A stretch of 64,000 nt of DNA from Citrobacter freundii (GCA_003243445.1 QFQQ01000015.1:1-64000); one strand, 5' to 3'; shown: positions 7,565-15,965, numbered from the stretch's first letter. Notes: a model not told the origin generated them from the letters alone. Program-made: numbers and translations.

Positions 7565-7772
7565 CTCTATTGTGGAGATCCCGGCTCTCGCAGCCCGACA
7601 GTAGAAGGTAATCTTAGGTTGCCCGGCCGGGATGACAAGTCGCGGAAGCCTTAACTAAACGACATTGGTTTCAAACCGGTGTTATTAAATGCAATTTCCT
7701 TCAATGATCAACTTCGTAGATTGACATTTATCATTCATCAGACCAAAGGCAAGCTTGCTTTCCTCAGACTTC

Positions 7773-7831
7773 CTTACCGTCTTCCCGCCTTACCGGTAAA
7801 AAATAAGCCGGTAAGACGGGAGGACGGTAAG
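7773..7831. repeat. 25-bp-arm hairpin (GACGG family, copy 2)
   Basis: The left arm 7773-7797 is identical to the left arm at 4052 (CTTACCGTCTTCCCGCC…). The right arm 7807-7831 differs from the perfect complement at three positions. All three are A-to-G or G-to-A changes, of which some give G-U pairs in RNA. It lies in the spacer before the acyltransferase gene at 7924. Confidence 0.7.
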
Positions 7832-7899
7832 CAGTTCGGCGCGGACATTTAGACATAATTTTACGCGTTTTGAACATTTTATCGGCCCTTCACTCTTGA

Positions 7900-7907
7900 T
7901 AACTTTG
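7900..7907 (+). promoter_or_regulatory. probable -7 promoter box (TAACTTTG)
   Basis: TAACTTTG fits the Bacteroidota -7 consensus TAnnTTTG and lies 16 bp before the ATG at 7924. A TTTG is present upstream at 7869-7872, but its spacing (27 nt) is longer than usual, so the -33 partner is uncertain. Confidence 0.45.
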
Positions 7908-7923
7908 TTCGTGAAATGAACAA

Positions 7924-8859
7924 ATGTTCAAGCGTATGTTTTATGTGTGCTATGGGATCCTGTATGTCATTTCGTTACTTCCCTTGCGGGTCTTATATCT
8001 GTTGTCCGATGCATCATACCTGATCCTTTATTATGTTATCCGGTATCGCAGAACGGTCGTCCTCGAAAATCTGCGGATTGCTTTCCCTGAAAAAACAATA
8101 ACGGAGCACCAGGCTATCAGCCGGCAGTTTTACCGCCGTTTGACAGGGACTTTCATTGAATCTGTTAAACTGCTTTCCATCAGCCGGACTGAACTCGCGC
8201 GCCGCTGCAATGCAGATACTGCATTGCTTGACCGGTTGATCGCGGAAGGAAAGAACGTGCATGTGCTGGTAGGCCACCAGTTCAACTGGGAATTTGCCAA
8301 CCTGCGCTACGCAAGTGTACTTCCCATACCGTTCGTAGTCGTTTATATGGAGGTGCATAACAAGGCAATAGACCGCGTTTTCCAAAAGTCCCGTTCGAGG
8401 TTTGGATCGGTACTTGTTTCAACAAGATCCTTCCGCCATAAAATGCATCATCTGCTCCGGCAGCAATTCGTATTGGTGCTAGCCGCAGATCAGAATCCCG
8501 GACTGCCCAGGAACGCATTCTGGACAGAATTCTTTGGCAAACCGGTACCGTTCGTTACAGGGCCGGGCAAAGGAGCGGTCAGGCATAATACGGCCGTGGT
8601 GTATATGTCTTTTCAGCAATCCAAACGGGGATATTATTCGTTTCAAACAACCCTGCTGGCGGAGAATGGAGCCGATCATTCGCCGGAAGAACTGACCTTC
8701 CTGTACAAAAATGCACTGGAGCAATCCATCAGGAAAGATCCGCCGAATTATTTGTGGAGTCACCGCAGGTGGCGGCATAAGTGGCAGGAAGGGTATCCGC
8801 CGGTCCTTCAATATGAGTCAGCTAAAACTGAAGATTTTCATGAGTGCCTGCATGATTGA
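7924..8859 (+). CDS. LpxL/HtrB-like lysophospholipid acyltransferase
   Basis: Protein of 311 aa. An N-terminal membrane segment (about 8-28) anchors it to the inner membrane. The acyltransferase HX4E motif is visible as H118-QFNW-E123 in LVGHQFNWE, preceded by ENLRIAFPEK, which is typical of the lipid A late-acyltransferase family. A downstream segment (VLAADQNPG) matches the ADQ block of LpxL proteins. It probably adds a secondary acyl chain to lipid A or a related lipid. Length is normal for the family. No partner gene is adjacent. Confidence 0.9.
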   Translation: MFKRMFYVCYGILYVISLLPLRVLYLLSDASYLILYYVIRYRRTVVLENLRIAFPEKTITEHQAISRQFYRRLTGTFIESVKLLSISRTELARRCNADTALLDRLIAEGKNVHVLVGHQFNWEFANLRYASVLPIPFVVVYMEVHNKAIDRVFQKSRSRFGSVLVSTRSFRHKMHHLLRQQFVLVLAADQNPGLPRNAFWTEFFGKPVPFVTGPGKGAVRHNTAVVYMSFQQSKRGYYSFQTTLLAENGADHSPEELTFLYKNALEQSIRKDPPNYLWSHRRWRHKWQEGYPPVLQYESAKTEDFHECLHD

Positions 8860-8990
8860 ATGAAGTGAACTGATAGTGACCTTTTTTCATTTCGGGATGT
8901 CCCGGTCCGGTAATGTCATTAGCTAATAAGTGTCTTCTTCCATATTGGTGTAAGAATCCCTCTTTCGCTTCGGCGGACACGTCTGCGGGC
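8860..8990. other. start of a 551-bp gene-free spacer
   Basis: The spacer between 8859 and 9411 holds no credible gene. Its first 130 bp show no structure; the rest is taken up by the tandem hairpin array (8991-9215) and larger inverted repeats up to 9337. Confidence 0.4.
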
Positions 8991-9215
8991 TCCGGATCAA
9001 AGTCCAGAATAAACTCCCTGTCATCCCTGTCCCGGATCAAAGTCCGGGATAAACTACCTTTCTCGCGGATCAAAGTCCAGACTAAACTCCCTTTATCCCT
9101 GTTCCCGGATCAAGGTCCTGGATAAACTCCGCATCATTCCTGTCCCTGATAAACTGCCTTGTCATCCCTGTCCCCGGATCAAAGTCCGCAATAAACTTCC
9201 CTGTCATCCCGGGCG
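8991..9215. repeat. degenerate tandem array of about 40-bp hairpin units
   Basis: CGGATCAAAGTCC or a close variant recurs at 8993, 9033, 9066, 9106 and 9175, each time followed by ATAAACT-like and CCCTGTCATCCCTGTC-like sequence. Spacing is mostly 40 bp, with one 33-bp step and one decayed unit near 9141. Each good unit carries a small hairpin, clearest at 9031-9048 (CCCGGA, loop TCAAAG, TCCGGG). No spacers separate the units, so it is not a CRISPR. Confidence 0.75.
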
Positions 9216-9282
9216 TCTGTCCAGCGTATAACAATTCTAAACGACGCAGACCCGGGACGAAATGCTCCCTCCCAAACGACCC

Positions 9283-9337
9283 GATGCCGGACCAACTTTC
9301 AACGACCAACAAGTTTGAAGATTGTTGATCCGGCATC
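9283..9337. repeat. inverted repeat GATGCCGGA / TCCGGCATC
   Basis: Perfect 9-bp arms at 9283-9291 and 9329-9337, extendable to 13 of 14 pairs with CCAAC/GTTG. A looser CCCGGG-based inverted repeat lies just before it (about 9207-9256). Both follow the tandem hairpin array. No T-run is seen. Confidence 0.5.
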
Positions 9338-9410
9338 CCCTGTAACAGAGAACATTACTTATAAGCAGACGCCAGGCAAATGTTTTCCATGCCTCCACTC
9401 AGGGTGTTAA

Positions 9411-10172
9411 ATGCGTAGACAAGGGCAGTTTCCGGTGCCATGCCACCCATTTTTTAACGGTCTTTGGTTTGATAATTGTTGCGGTTATATCCGGCTTACG
9501 TTTTTTACCAAATCCCCCCATTTGAAAGTTCCCTATTATAAACGGTTGCTCAGTTTTCTGTACTCCATCTGTATAGAACGGCGGTCCAGTGCACTTCACC
9601 CGGTGCTGGAACTATACCTGCGCAGGAATCAATGGCAGCTTGCCACAGAAGATGCCTGGTACTCCGACGGAAGAAGATACCGTCCGCTGCTGAGCGCATT
9701 CAGGAAGATCAAAACGGAACTGAGCGTGATCAACGATGTGCTCGTGCTCGGGACCGGACTGGCCAGTGCAGTGCATATTCTTGAACACATGGGCGTTCAT
9801 CCGCATTTTACATTGGTTGATATAGACAGAACAGTGCTTGACCTGGCGATCGAACTCATGCCGCCACACAACCTCTCTCAGATCGATCCCGTTTGTATGG
9901 ACGCGCAACAATTTATGCAAGGCAACAAGACGCTCTACCCGCTGATCGTATGCGATGTTTTTATTGGACAGACTGTTCCCGGTTTCGTTTCGTCCACCGC
10001 GTTCCTGCAACAGTGCAGGACAGGCCTGCAACCCGGCGGCCGTTTTATCCTGAACTATGTTGAAAAGAGCAAAGAGCTGTACCAGGAGATCTGCGAGCTG
10101 ATGCGTGACATTTTTCCCGGTTATACCCGGATCGAATTTGGTGATAACAAAATATTCGTAGCATCAGCGTAG
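9411..10172 (+). CDS. spermidine-synthase-like SAM-binding protein
   Basis: Protein of 253 aa. The Rossmann-fold nucleotide site is visible: VLVLGTGLASAVHILEHMG (motif I), FTLVDIDRTVLDLA (acidic loop binding the ribose), then VCMDAQQFM, and LIVCDVFIGQTVPGF in the position of the catalytic loop. This is the spermidine synthase/SpeE-related methyltransferase fold, but the N-terminal beta domain is short and the polyamine-binding residues cannot be confirmed. A SAM-dependent transferase is the safe call. The start at 9411 is the first ATG; a later start is possible because the first 40 residues are not clearly conserved. Confidence 0.75.
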   Translation: MRRQGQFPVPCHPFFNGLWFDNCCGYIRLTFFTKSPHLKVPYYKRLLSFLYSICIERRSSALHPVLELYLRRNQWQLATEDAWYSDGRRYRPLLSAFRKIKTELSVINDVLVLGTGLASAVHILEHMGVHPHFTLVDIDRTVLDLAIELMPPHNLSQIDPVCMDAQQFMQGNKTLYPLIVCDVFIGQTVPGFVSSTAFLQQCRTGLQPGGRFILNYVEKSKELYQEICELMRDIFPGYTRIEFGDNKIFVASA

Positions 10173-10257
10173 ATGCGGCTTTTCCGGCTGCCTGATGTGT
10201 TGCAATGTTTCCGGCAATAAAGCACTGAAATTTGCCTCGCCATAAAGGTCAAATCGC

Positions 10258-10965
10258 TTATTTGCGTATCGTCTTCGCTTCATTAAGTAACCGTACATAC
10301 TTATCAATATAGAACTGTTTAGCTGAACTCTTATACTGCATGATGAACCTCGGATGTTCCAGCGGAATGATCTCTTTAAAAAAATGATGTTCTGCATTAA
10401 GGGCGTTCAGAAAGTCCGCATTTTTCCCGGTTCCCAGGCAGAAGCACCGGTCTGTTTTTACGCCCAGCGCAATAAGCTCGCGCAGGCTTTTGATCATGAA
10501 TGGTCTTACCGAACTTGCAAGCGCGGCACTATCGTAATAATTGTAATTTTTTTCTTTCCCACCGGCGGTCACTTTGATAAGGGCCAATGGGAAAGGGGAG
10601 TTGATATAAAAGTTCCTGTAAAAAAACCTTACTCCACCCATGGCATTGATCATTTCATAGATAAACACAGAAGAGATCTCATGTGTGGGTTTTCCTGCGA
10701 AGGGAATTTTGCATTCGCTGACGAGTCTCTTGGTGTCTGTAAAGGGAATACCTGTGACTGCGCCGCCAAATCGTCCGGGGTTAATGCCCAGGATCAGGTG
10801 TCTTGGCCGGTTGTCATCAAGATATTTCTTTGAAAAGAGGCTGATGTTTTTTAAGGCAGTGCCTGATCCGGTGAATGGGTTTATTACACGGATGCCTTCC
10901 GGCAGCGCAGAGCCGGTATACTTTAGGTGTGAATGGAATTTTATGACCTTGTCACCGAATGTCAT
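10258..10965 (-). CDS. SMUG1-like uracil-DNA glycosylase family protein
   Basis: Protein of 235 aa. The UDG-superfamily motif 1 is visible as ILGINPGRFGGAVTGIPF (about 58-75), close to the GMNPGPFG loop of SMUG1 enzymes, and motif 2 is probably LEHPRF near residue 204. The family removes uracil or oxidised pyrimidines from DNA in base-excision repair; this Bacteroidota branch is usually annotated as DUF4918/UDG-like, so the exact base specificity is unproven. Convergent with the gene at 9411-10172. Confidence 0.82.
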   Translation of the reverse strand: MTFGDKVIKFHSHLKYTGSALPEGIRVINPFTGSGTALKNISLFSKKYLDDNRPRHLILGINPGRFGGAVTGIPFTDTKRLVSECKIPFAGKPTHEISSVFIYEMINAMGGVRFFYRNFYINSPFPLALIKVTAGGKEKNYNYYDSAALASSVRPFMIKSLRELIALGVKTDRCFCLGTGKNADFLNALNAEHHFFKEIIPLEHPRFIMQYKSSAKQFYIDKYVRLLNEAKTIRK

Positions 10966-11186
10966 TAATAAAGAGCTGGTTTGGCTGGATGTTGATTGTT
11001 GAGGGTTACTGATGTTGAACTGTACATTACAGCATGAATGAAAGTAAACTTTTCGCAGAAGGATGACCGGGCGGGAGGCGGGACAGACTGCTCACCTTAA
11101 CAAGCTGCAAATAAGACCTGGCATCCATCTTCCCTATAGTTTCCTTTTGCTCCTGGCCTTCACCCTCACGATCTGCTCCTCCTTTT
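10966..11186. other. spacer, nothing recognised
   Basis: Upstream of the glycosylase gene. No repeat-family member or convincing ORF was seen. The right part (11140-11230) is pyrimidine-rich on the plus strand and belongs to the decayed minus-strand frame that follows. Confidence 0.3.
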
Positions 11187-11357
11187 TCACTTCTCCCGAT
11201 CTTTCCTTCTTCGCCATCTCTTCCTTTTTTCTCCTTTCAAATAATTCCATGTCTTTCTTATTAAAGGTGCCTGCCAGGACCAACTGCATGTGCCGTCTGA
11301 ATGCACGAGGTTACCTATCTTTCCACTTAATCGCATAGAGGATTTTGACTTCGCCAT
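11187..11357 (-). pseudogene. decayed small gene with a conserved-looking N-terminus
   Basis: From ATG 11357 the frame reads MAKSKSSMRLSGKIGNLVHS and then turns into Lys/Arg/Trp-rich low-complexity sequence (KGEKRKRWRRRKDREK). The N-terminal sentence resembles small Bacteroidota proteins of the 'MRLSGKIGNL' kind (from memory, not searched), whereas the C-terminal half does not look like folded protein. It is best read as a truncated or frameshifted remnant, about 56 aa long. Confidence 0.4.
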
Positions 11358-11448
11358 TATAGGTAGTTTTTGTAAATTTGTAAGACGTTCATACAATTTA
11401 CAAAAGTTATCAGGCTGTCAATCTTTGAACTGATCTATTGTACCGAAT

Positions 11449-11548
11449 TGACCTGATGTGAATCTGACTTGCTCCTGATGTTCGCCTGACTTTTCCCTGA
11501 CCTTGTCCTGACGTTCTCCTGACCTTTTCCTGACCTTAACGGGTCAGG
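11449..11548. repeat. 11-bp-period tandem repeat, eight units, capped by a hairpin
   Basis: CTGA (core CCTGAC/CCTGAT) recurs at 11453, 11464, 11475, 11486, 11497, 11508, 11519 and 11530, exactly every 11 bp, with units resembling CCTGACNTTNT. The last unit forms a small hairpin, CCTGACC (11529-11535) with GGTCAGG (11542-11548). On the minus strand the array is open for about 30 codons (VRKRSGERQDKVREKSGEHQ…), so a coding origin is possible. Confidence 0.85.
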
Positions 11549-11574
11549 TCAAGGCATAATTATGCCGCCTTTCT

Positions 11575-11745
11575 CTATACTTCCTCCGCCTTAAATGACG
11601 CAATGATCTGTTCCGGCTTTATTCTTTCATTAGTAAACATAAAGCCGGCCACAGTTCTGCCTGGCCTTTTCCAGGTTCTTCCACTTGCTCAGGCCCTCGT
11701 CCCACTTAAACATCCTCGGTTCCCACTTGCTCAATCCCCGCTTTA
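11575..11745 (-). pseudogene. frameshifted small-gene remnant
   Basis: On the minus strand one frame reads …GLSKWEPRMFKWDEGLSKWK, then NLEKARQNCGRLYVY, then stop. A shifted frame overlapping its end continues MFTNERIKPEQIIASFKAEE and stops at 11575. Both halves have natural amino-acid composition and join at the same place, suggesting one original protein broken by a single-base indel. GLSKW occurs twice. No family recognised. It lies between the 11-bp array and the T9SS gene at 11777. Confidence 0.35.
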
Positions 11746-11776
11746 ATATATAAAAGCTTCGTCAACTTTATGTCCT

Positions 11777-13153
11777 ATGCGAAACATTGCAAAACCAATT
11801 GTCGGCCTATTAGCAATTGTCTTTATCTTCTTGTTTGCGAACACGGTAAAGGCGCAGCTGCTGATCGATAGTGCCACTAAATGGATAAGCGATACCGGCA
11901 CTTTGGTAACACTGAATTCTCTTGGGCTACGCTACAATTCAGTGAACGATCCTCTGGATAATGCATTTCAGTTTACCGGCGCGGAAGACGTATGGGTGGA
12001 GGGGACAACTGTGCCTGATTTCAGAACTATTATTATAGACAAGAGCACAGGCCAGCTCATATTGAACACAGACCTCCAGATTCACGGAAAAGTGAAGTTC
12101 AAAACCGGTTTGTTCAATTTGAATGATCATATAGCGACATTAACAGGAAACGCGACGATTGAAAGTGAAAGTGAATCAAGCCGCTTTACAGATACCAGCA
12201 ATGGTTCCGTAAAAATATCGGTAAATGTAACCGCCCCTGCTGCGTTGAATCCCGGAAATATCGGTGCTGTTATTTCGTCAGCAACATATACCGGTAACCT
12301 TACCATTTTCAGGGGCCATCATCCGCAGGCGATCAATAGTCCTTCTTATAACAGCATATCCCGCTACTATCTTGTTTTTCTCGACGATAAGCCTGCCATT
12401 GACGCAACACTTCGCTTTTATTACGCAGATGCCGAAAAGAACGGGCTTGATGAAAACAACTTTACCATATGGGTACCAAAAGAAGACCATTGGAATAATA
12501 TAGGCAGATCGTCGGCAAATGCTACATTGAACTATGTGGAACAAACAGGGCTAAACACCTTCGGCAAATTTGCAATCGCTCCGGGGAACCTTGTGTTGCC
12601 GGTCACAGGATTACAATTGACAGGCGCATGGACGGACAACCTTGTTCTGCTGAACTGGAAGACCATCACCGAAATCAATAACGATCACTTCGACATCGAG
12701 CGGAAATACCAGCAGGACAGCAGTTTCTCAAAGATCGCCTCTGTTGCAAGTCATTACCCGGATGGCAACTCACAGGTGCCCTCTGCCTATTCATTCAAGG
12801 ATGCCGGTGCCAGCGCGGAGGCTTTATCTATTTTATACCGGTTGAAACAGGTAGACAAGAACGGCAGCAGTCACTATTCAAATACGCTTGTCATCAGGCC
12901 GGTGAATGTCAGACAATTTATTGTAAACGTATATCCGACCGTTTCAGCAGGTGACAGGATCTTTATACAGACCGGTGGGCTTACATTGAATAAGATGCAG
13001 GTGAGAATAGCTGATCTCAGCGGAAAGCTTCTTTTCTCTCAATCCCTCCCATATCAATCGGCATGGATTAACCTGCCGGTCTTAAGCGCAGGTATATACA
13101 AATTGATCATTCAGTCAGGTGCAAATTCTTACAACACTTCATTCATTAAATAA
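11777..13153 (+). CDS. secreted T9SS-sorted beta-structure protein
   Basis: Protein of 458 aa. A signal peptide (1-26, ending VKAQ) is followed by a beta-rich region (30-275) with no recognised enzyme motif. Next comes the Fn3-like linker common in T9SS cargo (LNWKTITEINNDHFDIERKY … YRLKQVDKNGSSHYSNTL, about 285-375). The C-terminal sorting domain (about 380-458) has VNVYPTVSAGDRIFIQ, DLSGKLLF and AGIYKLIIQSG. It is probably exported through the outer membrane and anchored or released. The next gene (13194) starts 40 bp later in the same direction, so the two may be co-transcribed. Confidence 0.85.
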   Translation: MRNIAKPIVGLLAIVFIFLFANTVKAQLLIDSATKWISDTGTLVTLNSLGLRYNSVNDPLDNAFQFTGAEDVWVEGTTVPDFRTIIIDKSTGQLILNTDLQIHGKVKFKTGLFNLNDHIATLTGNATIESESESSRFTDTSNGSVKISVNVTAPAALNPGNIGAVISSATYTGNLTIFRGHHPQAINSPSYNSISRYYLVFLDDKPAIDATLRFYYADAEKNGLDENNFTIWVPKEDHWNNIGRSSANATLNYVEQTGLNTFGKFAIAPGNLVLPVTGLQLTGAWTDNLVLLNWKTITEINNDHFDIERKYQQDSSFSKIASVASHYPDGNSQVPSAYSFKDAGASAEALSILYRLKQVDKNGSSHYSNTLVIRPVNVRQFIVNVYPTVSAGDRIFIQTGGLTLNKMQVRIADLSGKLLFSQSLPYQSAWINLPVLSAGIYKLIIQSGANSYNTSFIK

Positions 13154-13193
13154 TTACAGTACTCCCTTTATACCGCTTACAAAACCTTATGTC

Positions 13194-15182
13194 ATGAAAA
13201 AAAATATTGCCGTTGTATTGGTGTTTTATTTGATGATAGCTGTTTTACCCCAAAAGGTCTGCTCGCAATCAGTCGCCATCAATTCGGATAGCAGTAAAGC
13301 CGATCCAAGTGCCATCCTCGATCTGAAAAGCTTTAAGAAGGGTTTCCTTGTGCCACGCATGACGATGGAGCAGCGGGATCTCATTCCTTCGCCGGCAATC
13401 GGATTGCTTATTTACCAGACCAACGGTGTAACAGGCTTTTATTATTACGATGGTACTGAATGGATCCCATTGAAAAGTGCAGGCGGCGACCCTGGTACCG
13501 GCAATCACTGGTCAGTCAATGACGGGGATGATATCTTTAATACCAATATCGGCAATGTGGGTATAGGAACTGTATTGCCTAAAACAAAACTCACTATAAA
13601 GACGCCATTGAATACAAGTGGTTTTATGCATGTGGGTGTGACGGACAGCATCGGTACAGACAGCATCATTGTGAAAGAATCTATCGGTGGCATATCGGCG
13701 GCAATTGGAACGCAGAGCAATCATCCATTCCGCTTCATTACAAATGATATCGGCAGGATGACAATTCTTGAGAATGGTAATGTGTTGATCGGTGATAATA
13801 CGACACCCGAGCTTGGCCGGGTGAACATACAAATGGACGGTACATCCTTTGGTCTTTCACACACGACGCCAGACGGGCAGAAGTTTGCAACGCTCCTGAG
13901 CAGCCTTGCCGGGGGAATTGGCACTTTTTCAAATACGAACATGCTTATTTATGCAAACAATATTCCTGCTATAAGAATAAACGGTTCCAACCAGAATGTT
14001 GGGATCGGCACAACAATAAACCCGACAAACAAGTTTCAGATCGGGGACTTCGGGTTCATCGGATACGGAGGTGCAGATCTTGCGATCGGTCATGCTAACC
14101 AGGCAATGGCGATCAGCATTTTTGAAAGTGGAACGGGATTGCAAACCAGCAACGATCTTAACCTGTACGCACCTCATGTGAGTGTAAACACCAGCGGCGA
14201 GGCGATCAGGAACAAATTTCAGATCGGTAATGTAGGAGCTACAGGTTATAATGGAAATGATCTTGCCTTTGGTAATAATTTAAATGCCACAGGCTTTGCA
14301 CAAACCAACAGCTATATGCAAATGGCCAGCAGCACCAATATGGCTTTGATGCCCGTTAATGGAAATGGGAGAGTTGGCATCAATACCACCGCCCCTAAAG
14401 CACAATTGGATGTAGAAGGATTTACGAAGATGCGTGGATTAAACGCATCTCAGTCGGTTGCCTATTACGGATTGAGCTTTGATTTTGAACCGCAGGCTGA
14501 TTATGGCGGTGTTAATTCTGAAGTGGATATCTCCATCTTCGCTTCCAACAATATGATGGCGCTGCAATTCGATGCATTCTCCGATGCGCGTATCAAAAAC
14601 ATTACCGGCATTAGCAATTCGGCCAATGATCTGAAGACCATCAATGCTCTCCAGATCACCGATTACAGTTTTAAAGACAAAATAAAAAACGGAAACAAGC
14701 TTTATAAGAAAGTCATTGCTCAGCAGGTGGAAACTGTGTATCCACAGGTTGTATCAAAGCATGTCGACTTCGTCCCGAACGTATACCAGCTAACCAGTAA
14801 GATAGAAAAAGTAGCAAATGGTTACCTGCTGAGTTTTTCGGGCAATCATAACATCAGTAAAGAAGCAAAGAAGCTGGAAGTGATCATGGAGGATAACGGC
14901 AGCAAAAAAGAGTTCGACATTGTGTCGATCCCTTCGTCAAGCCAGGTGATCATTGGTGCGGGAGAACTGAAAGCAGACAGGCTCTTTGTTTACGGAGAAC
15001 AGGTGAATGATTTTCGTACGGTAGATTATGAAGGCCTGACCACCCTGAATATTTCCGCAACACAGGAACTGAGCAAACAGATAACCGAGCTGCAAAAGAT
15101 CGTGGCTATGCAGAAAGAGCAGATAGAAACACTGCTGAAGACAGTGATTACACTGAAATCCCAGGAGATCACGAAAAAATAA
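13194..15182 (+). CDS. secreted tail-fiber-like protein with S74 intramolecular chaperone domain
   Basis: With the start at 13194 (MKKNIAVVLVFYLMIAVLPQ) the protein is 662 aa and has a normal signal peptide; an earlier in-frame start at 13119 would overlap the previous gene. Repeats of the VGIGTxxPxxKL type (NVGIGTVLPKTKLTI, VGIGTTINPTNKFQI, VGINTTAPKAQLDV) are typical of phage-fiber-like surface proteins. Near residue 465 FSDARIKNI matches the Ser/Lys self-cleavage site of the peptidase S74 (endosialidase chaperone) domain, followed by IAQQVETVYPQVV. A C-terminal coiled coil (ELSKQITELQKIVAMQKEQ) fits a trimer. No phage genes are nearby. Confidence 0.87.
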   Translation: MKKNIAVVLVFYLMIAVLPQKVCSQSVAINSDSSKADPSAILDLKSFKKGFLVPRMTMEQRDLIPSPAIGLLIYQTNGVTGFYYYDGTEWIPLKSAGGDPGTGNHWSVNDGDDIFNTNIGNVGIGTVLPKTKLTIKTPLNTSGFMHVGVTDSIGTDSIIVKESIGGISAAIGTQSNHPFRFITNDIGRMTILENGNVLIGDNTTPELGRVNIQMDGTSFGLSHTTPDGQKFATLLSSLAGGIGTFSNTNMLIYANNIPAIRINGSNQNVGIGTTINPTNKFQIGDFGFIGYGGADLAIGHANQAMAISIFESGTGLQTSNDLNLYAPHVSVNTSGEAIRNKFQIGNVGATGYNGNDLAFGNNLNATGFAQTNSYMQMASSTNMALMPVNGNGRVGINTTAPKAQLDVEGFTKMRGLNASQSVAYYGLSFDFEPQADYGGVNSEVDISIFASNNMMALQFDAFSDARIKNITGISNSANDLKTINALQITDYSFKDKIKNGNKLYKKVIAQQVETVYPQVVSKHVDFVPNVYQLTSKIEKVANGYLLSFSGNHNISKEAKKLEVIMEDNGSKKEFDIVSIPSSSQVIIGAGELKADRLFVYGEQVNDFRTVDYEGLTTLNISATQELSKQITELQKIVAMQKEQIETLLKTVITLKSQEITKK

Positions 15183-15382
15183 ATATAAATAAACGAGTAC
15201 TATCTGATGTCCGTAGTTGAGATGTGAAGACGTTCCAGAACGGCTAATCTCATAAAGTTAAGGCGTCCGCGGCTTGATGGCTTCAATTAAAAAGACGCTG
15301 GATCACAGGCTCAGAAAGCAGTCAGGTTGATCTTACTGTAGATATACATTATTCATGATCGATCACTTAATACAATTCGTAT

Positions 15383-15874
15383 ATGAAACAGTTATTCGTA
15401 TTCTTTATTACGCTTATTCTTTTCTCTTCCTGTCAAAGCCAGCAGAGCAAAGCAATGGATGATCAGAAGAAAGCTCACAAAGTATTGGGAAAAGCTGATC
15501 AGGGAAAAATTGTTACCTCCCCGGGTGGCTGGACCATGACGGCGACACTCAATGGCAAACCCTGGAAAGCTTCGTCCATGTTTCCACCGGAAGCTTCAGG
15601 CAGGATCATCGGTTATCTGAATGATCAGTCTATCAGTCTGCCCTTTAAGAAGAGTAAAATGGTGGCGGGTAAAACGGACGTGTTCAGCAGCACCAACGTG
15701 GTGGACATTTTGATGGATGACGAGGTGAAGATCTGGGCCGGAACGGAAGGAGAGATGACGATTACAAGTGTAACAAACGGCTGGATTGAAGGAGAATTCC
15801 GGGTAACAGCGCGGGATGGGAATAAAATACTGACCATTACCGGCGGTCATTTCAAGGTGAAAACTGACAACTGA
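15383..15874 (+). CDS. putative lipoprotein (DUF6252-like)
   Basis: Protein of 163 aa with a lipobox cysteine at residue 17 (LFSSCQSQ). The mature part reads MTATLNGKPWKASS, then a glycine/serine-rich beta region ending ITITSVTNGWIEGEFRVTA-like and ILTITGGHFKV. This pattern (TATLNGKxW at the start, G-x-F near the end) resembles the small lipid-anchored DUF6252-type proteins common in Bacteroidota. Function unknown. It precedes the giant kinase gene at 15966 by 91 bp in the same direction, so it could share a promoter or be independent. Confidence 0.75.
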   Translation: MKQLFVFFITLILFSSCQSQQSKAMDDQKKAHKVLGKADQGKIVTSPGGWTMTATLNGKPWKASSMFPPEASGRIIGYLNDQSISLPFKKSKMVAGKTDVFSSTNVVDILMDDEVKIWAGTEGEMTITSVTNGWIEGEFRVTARDGNKILTITGGHFKVKTDN

Positions 15875-15965
15875 CGACCATTTTTAGCGGGATCAATGGA
15901 GCGGGATAACCCTTTCTTTACCGGAACCATGTATTTCTTCTGTTTTGAACAGAGAATAGTATCTT

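Larger units (their letters stand above)
7166..7667. mobile_element. CAATGTCG-family element (copy b) split by a nested insertion
   Basis: The termini are CAATGTCGTTTAGTTAAG and its exact reverse complement, flanked by the perfect 10-bp duplication GTTTCAAACC (7156-7165 and 7668-7677). Without the inner insert (7269-7564 plus one duplicated 10-mer) it is 196 bp, the same length as copy a, and the interior matches copy a closely. No transposase gene. The intact duplication shows a transposition event in this lineage. Confidence 0.9.

Noticed and set aside
7195..7611. 138-codon plus-strand frame in the nested element, considered as a transposase remnant
   Set aside because: It crosses the junctions of two different elements and has no transposase motif; the elements are palindromic and non-coding.
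8991..9215. Possible CRISPR array
   Set aside because: Units of about 40 bp follow each other without unique spacers, vary in length and no cas genes are present.
11449..11548. Possible CRISPR or iteron origin
   Set aside because: The 11-bp units have no spacers, and no replication initiator gene lies nearby; an origin cannot be supported.
13194..15182. Prophage tail-fiber gene
   Set aside because: Signal peptide and absence of any other phage gene in the window argue for a chromosomal secreted protein using the same fold.
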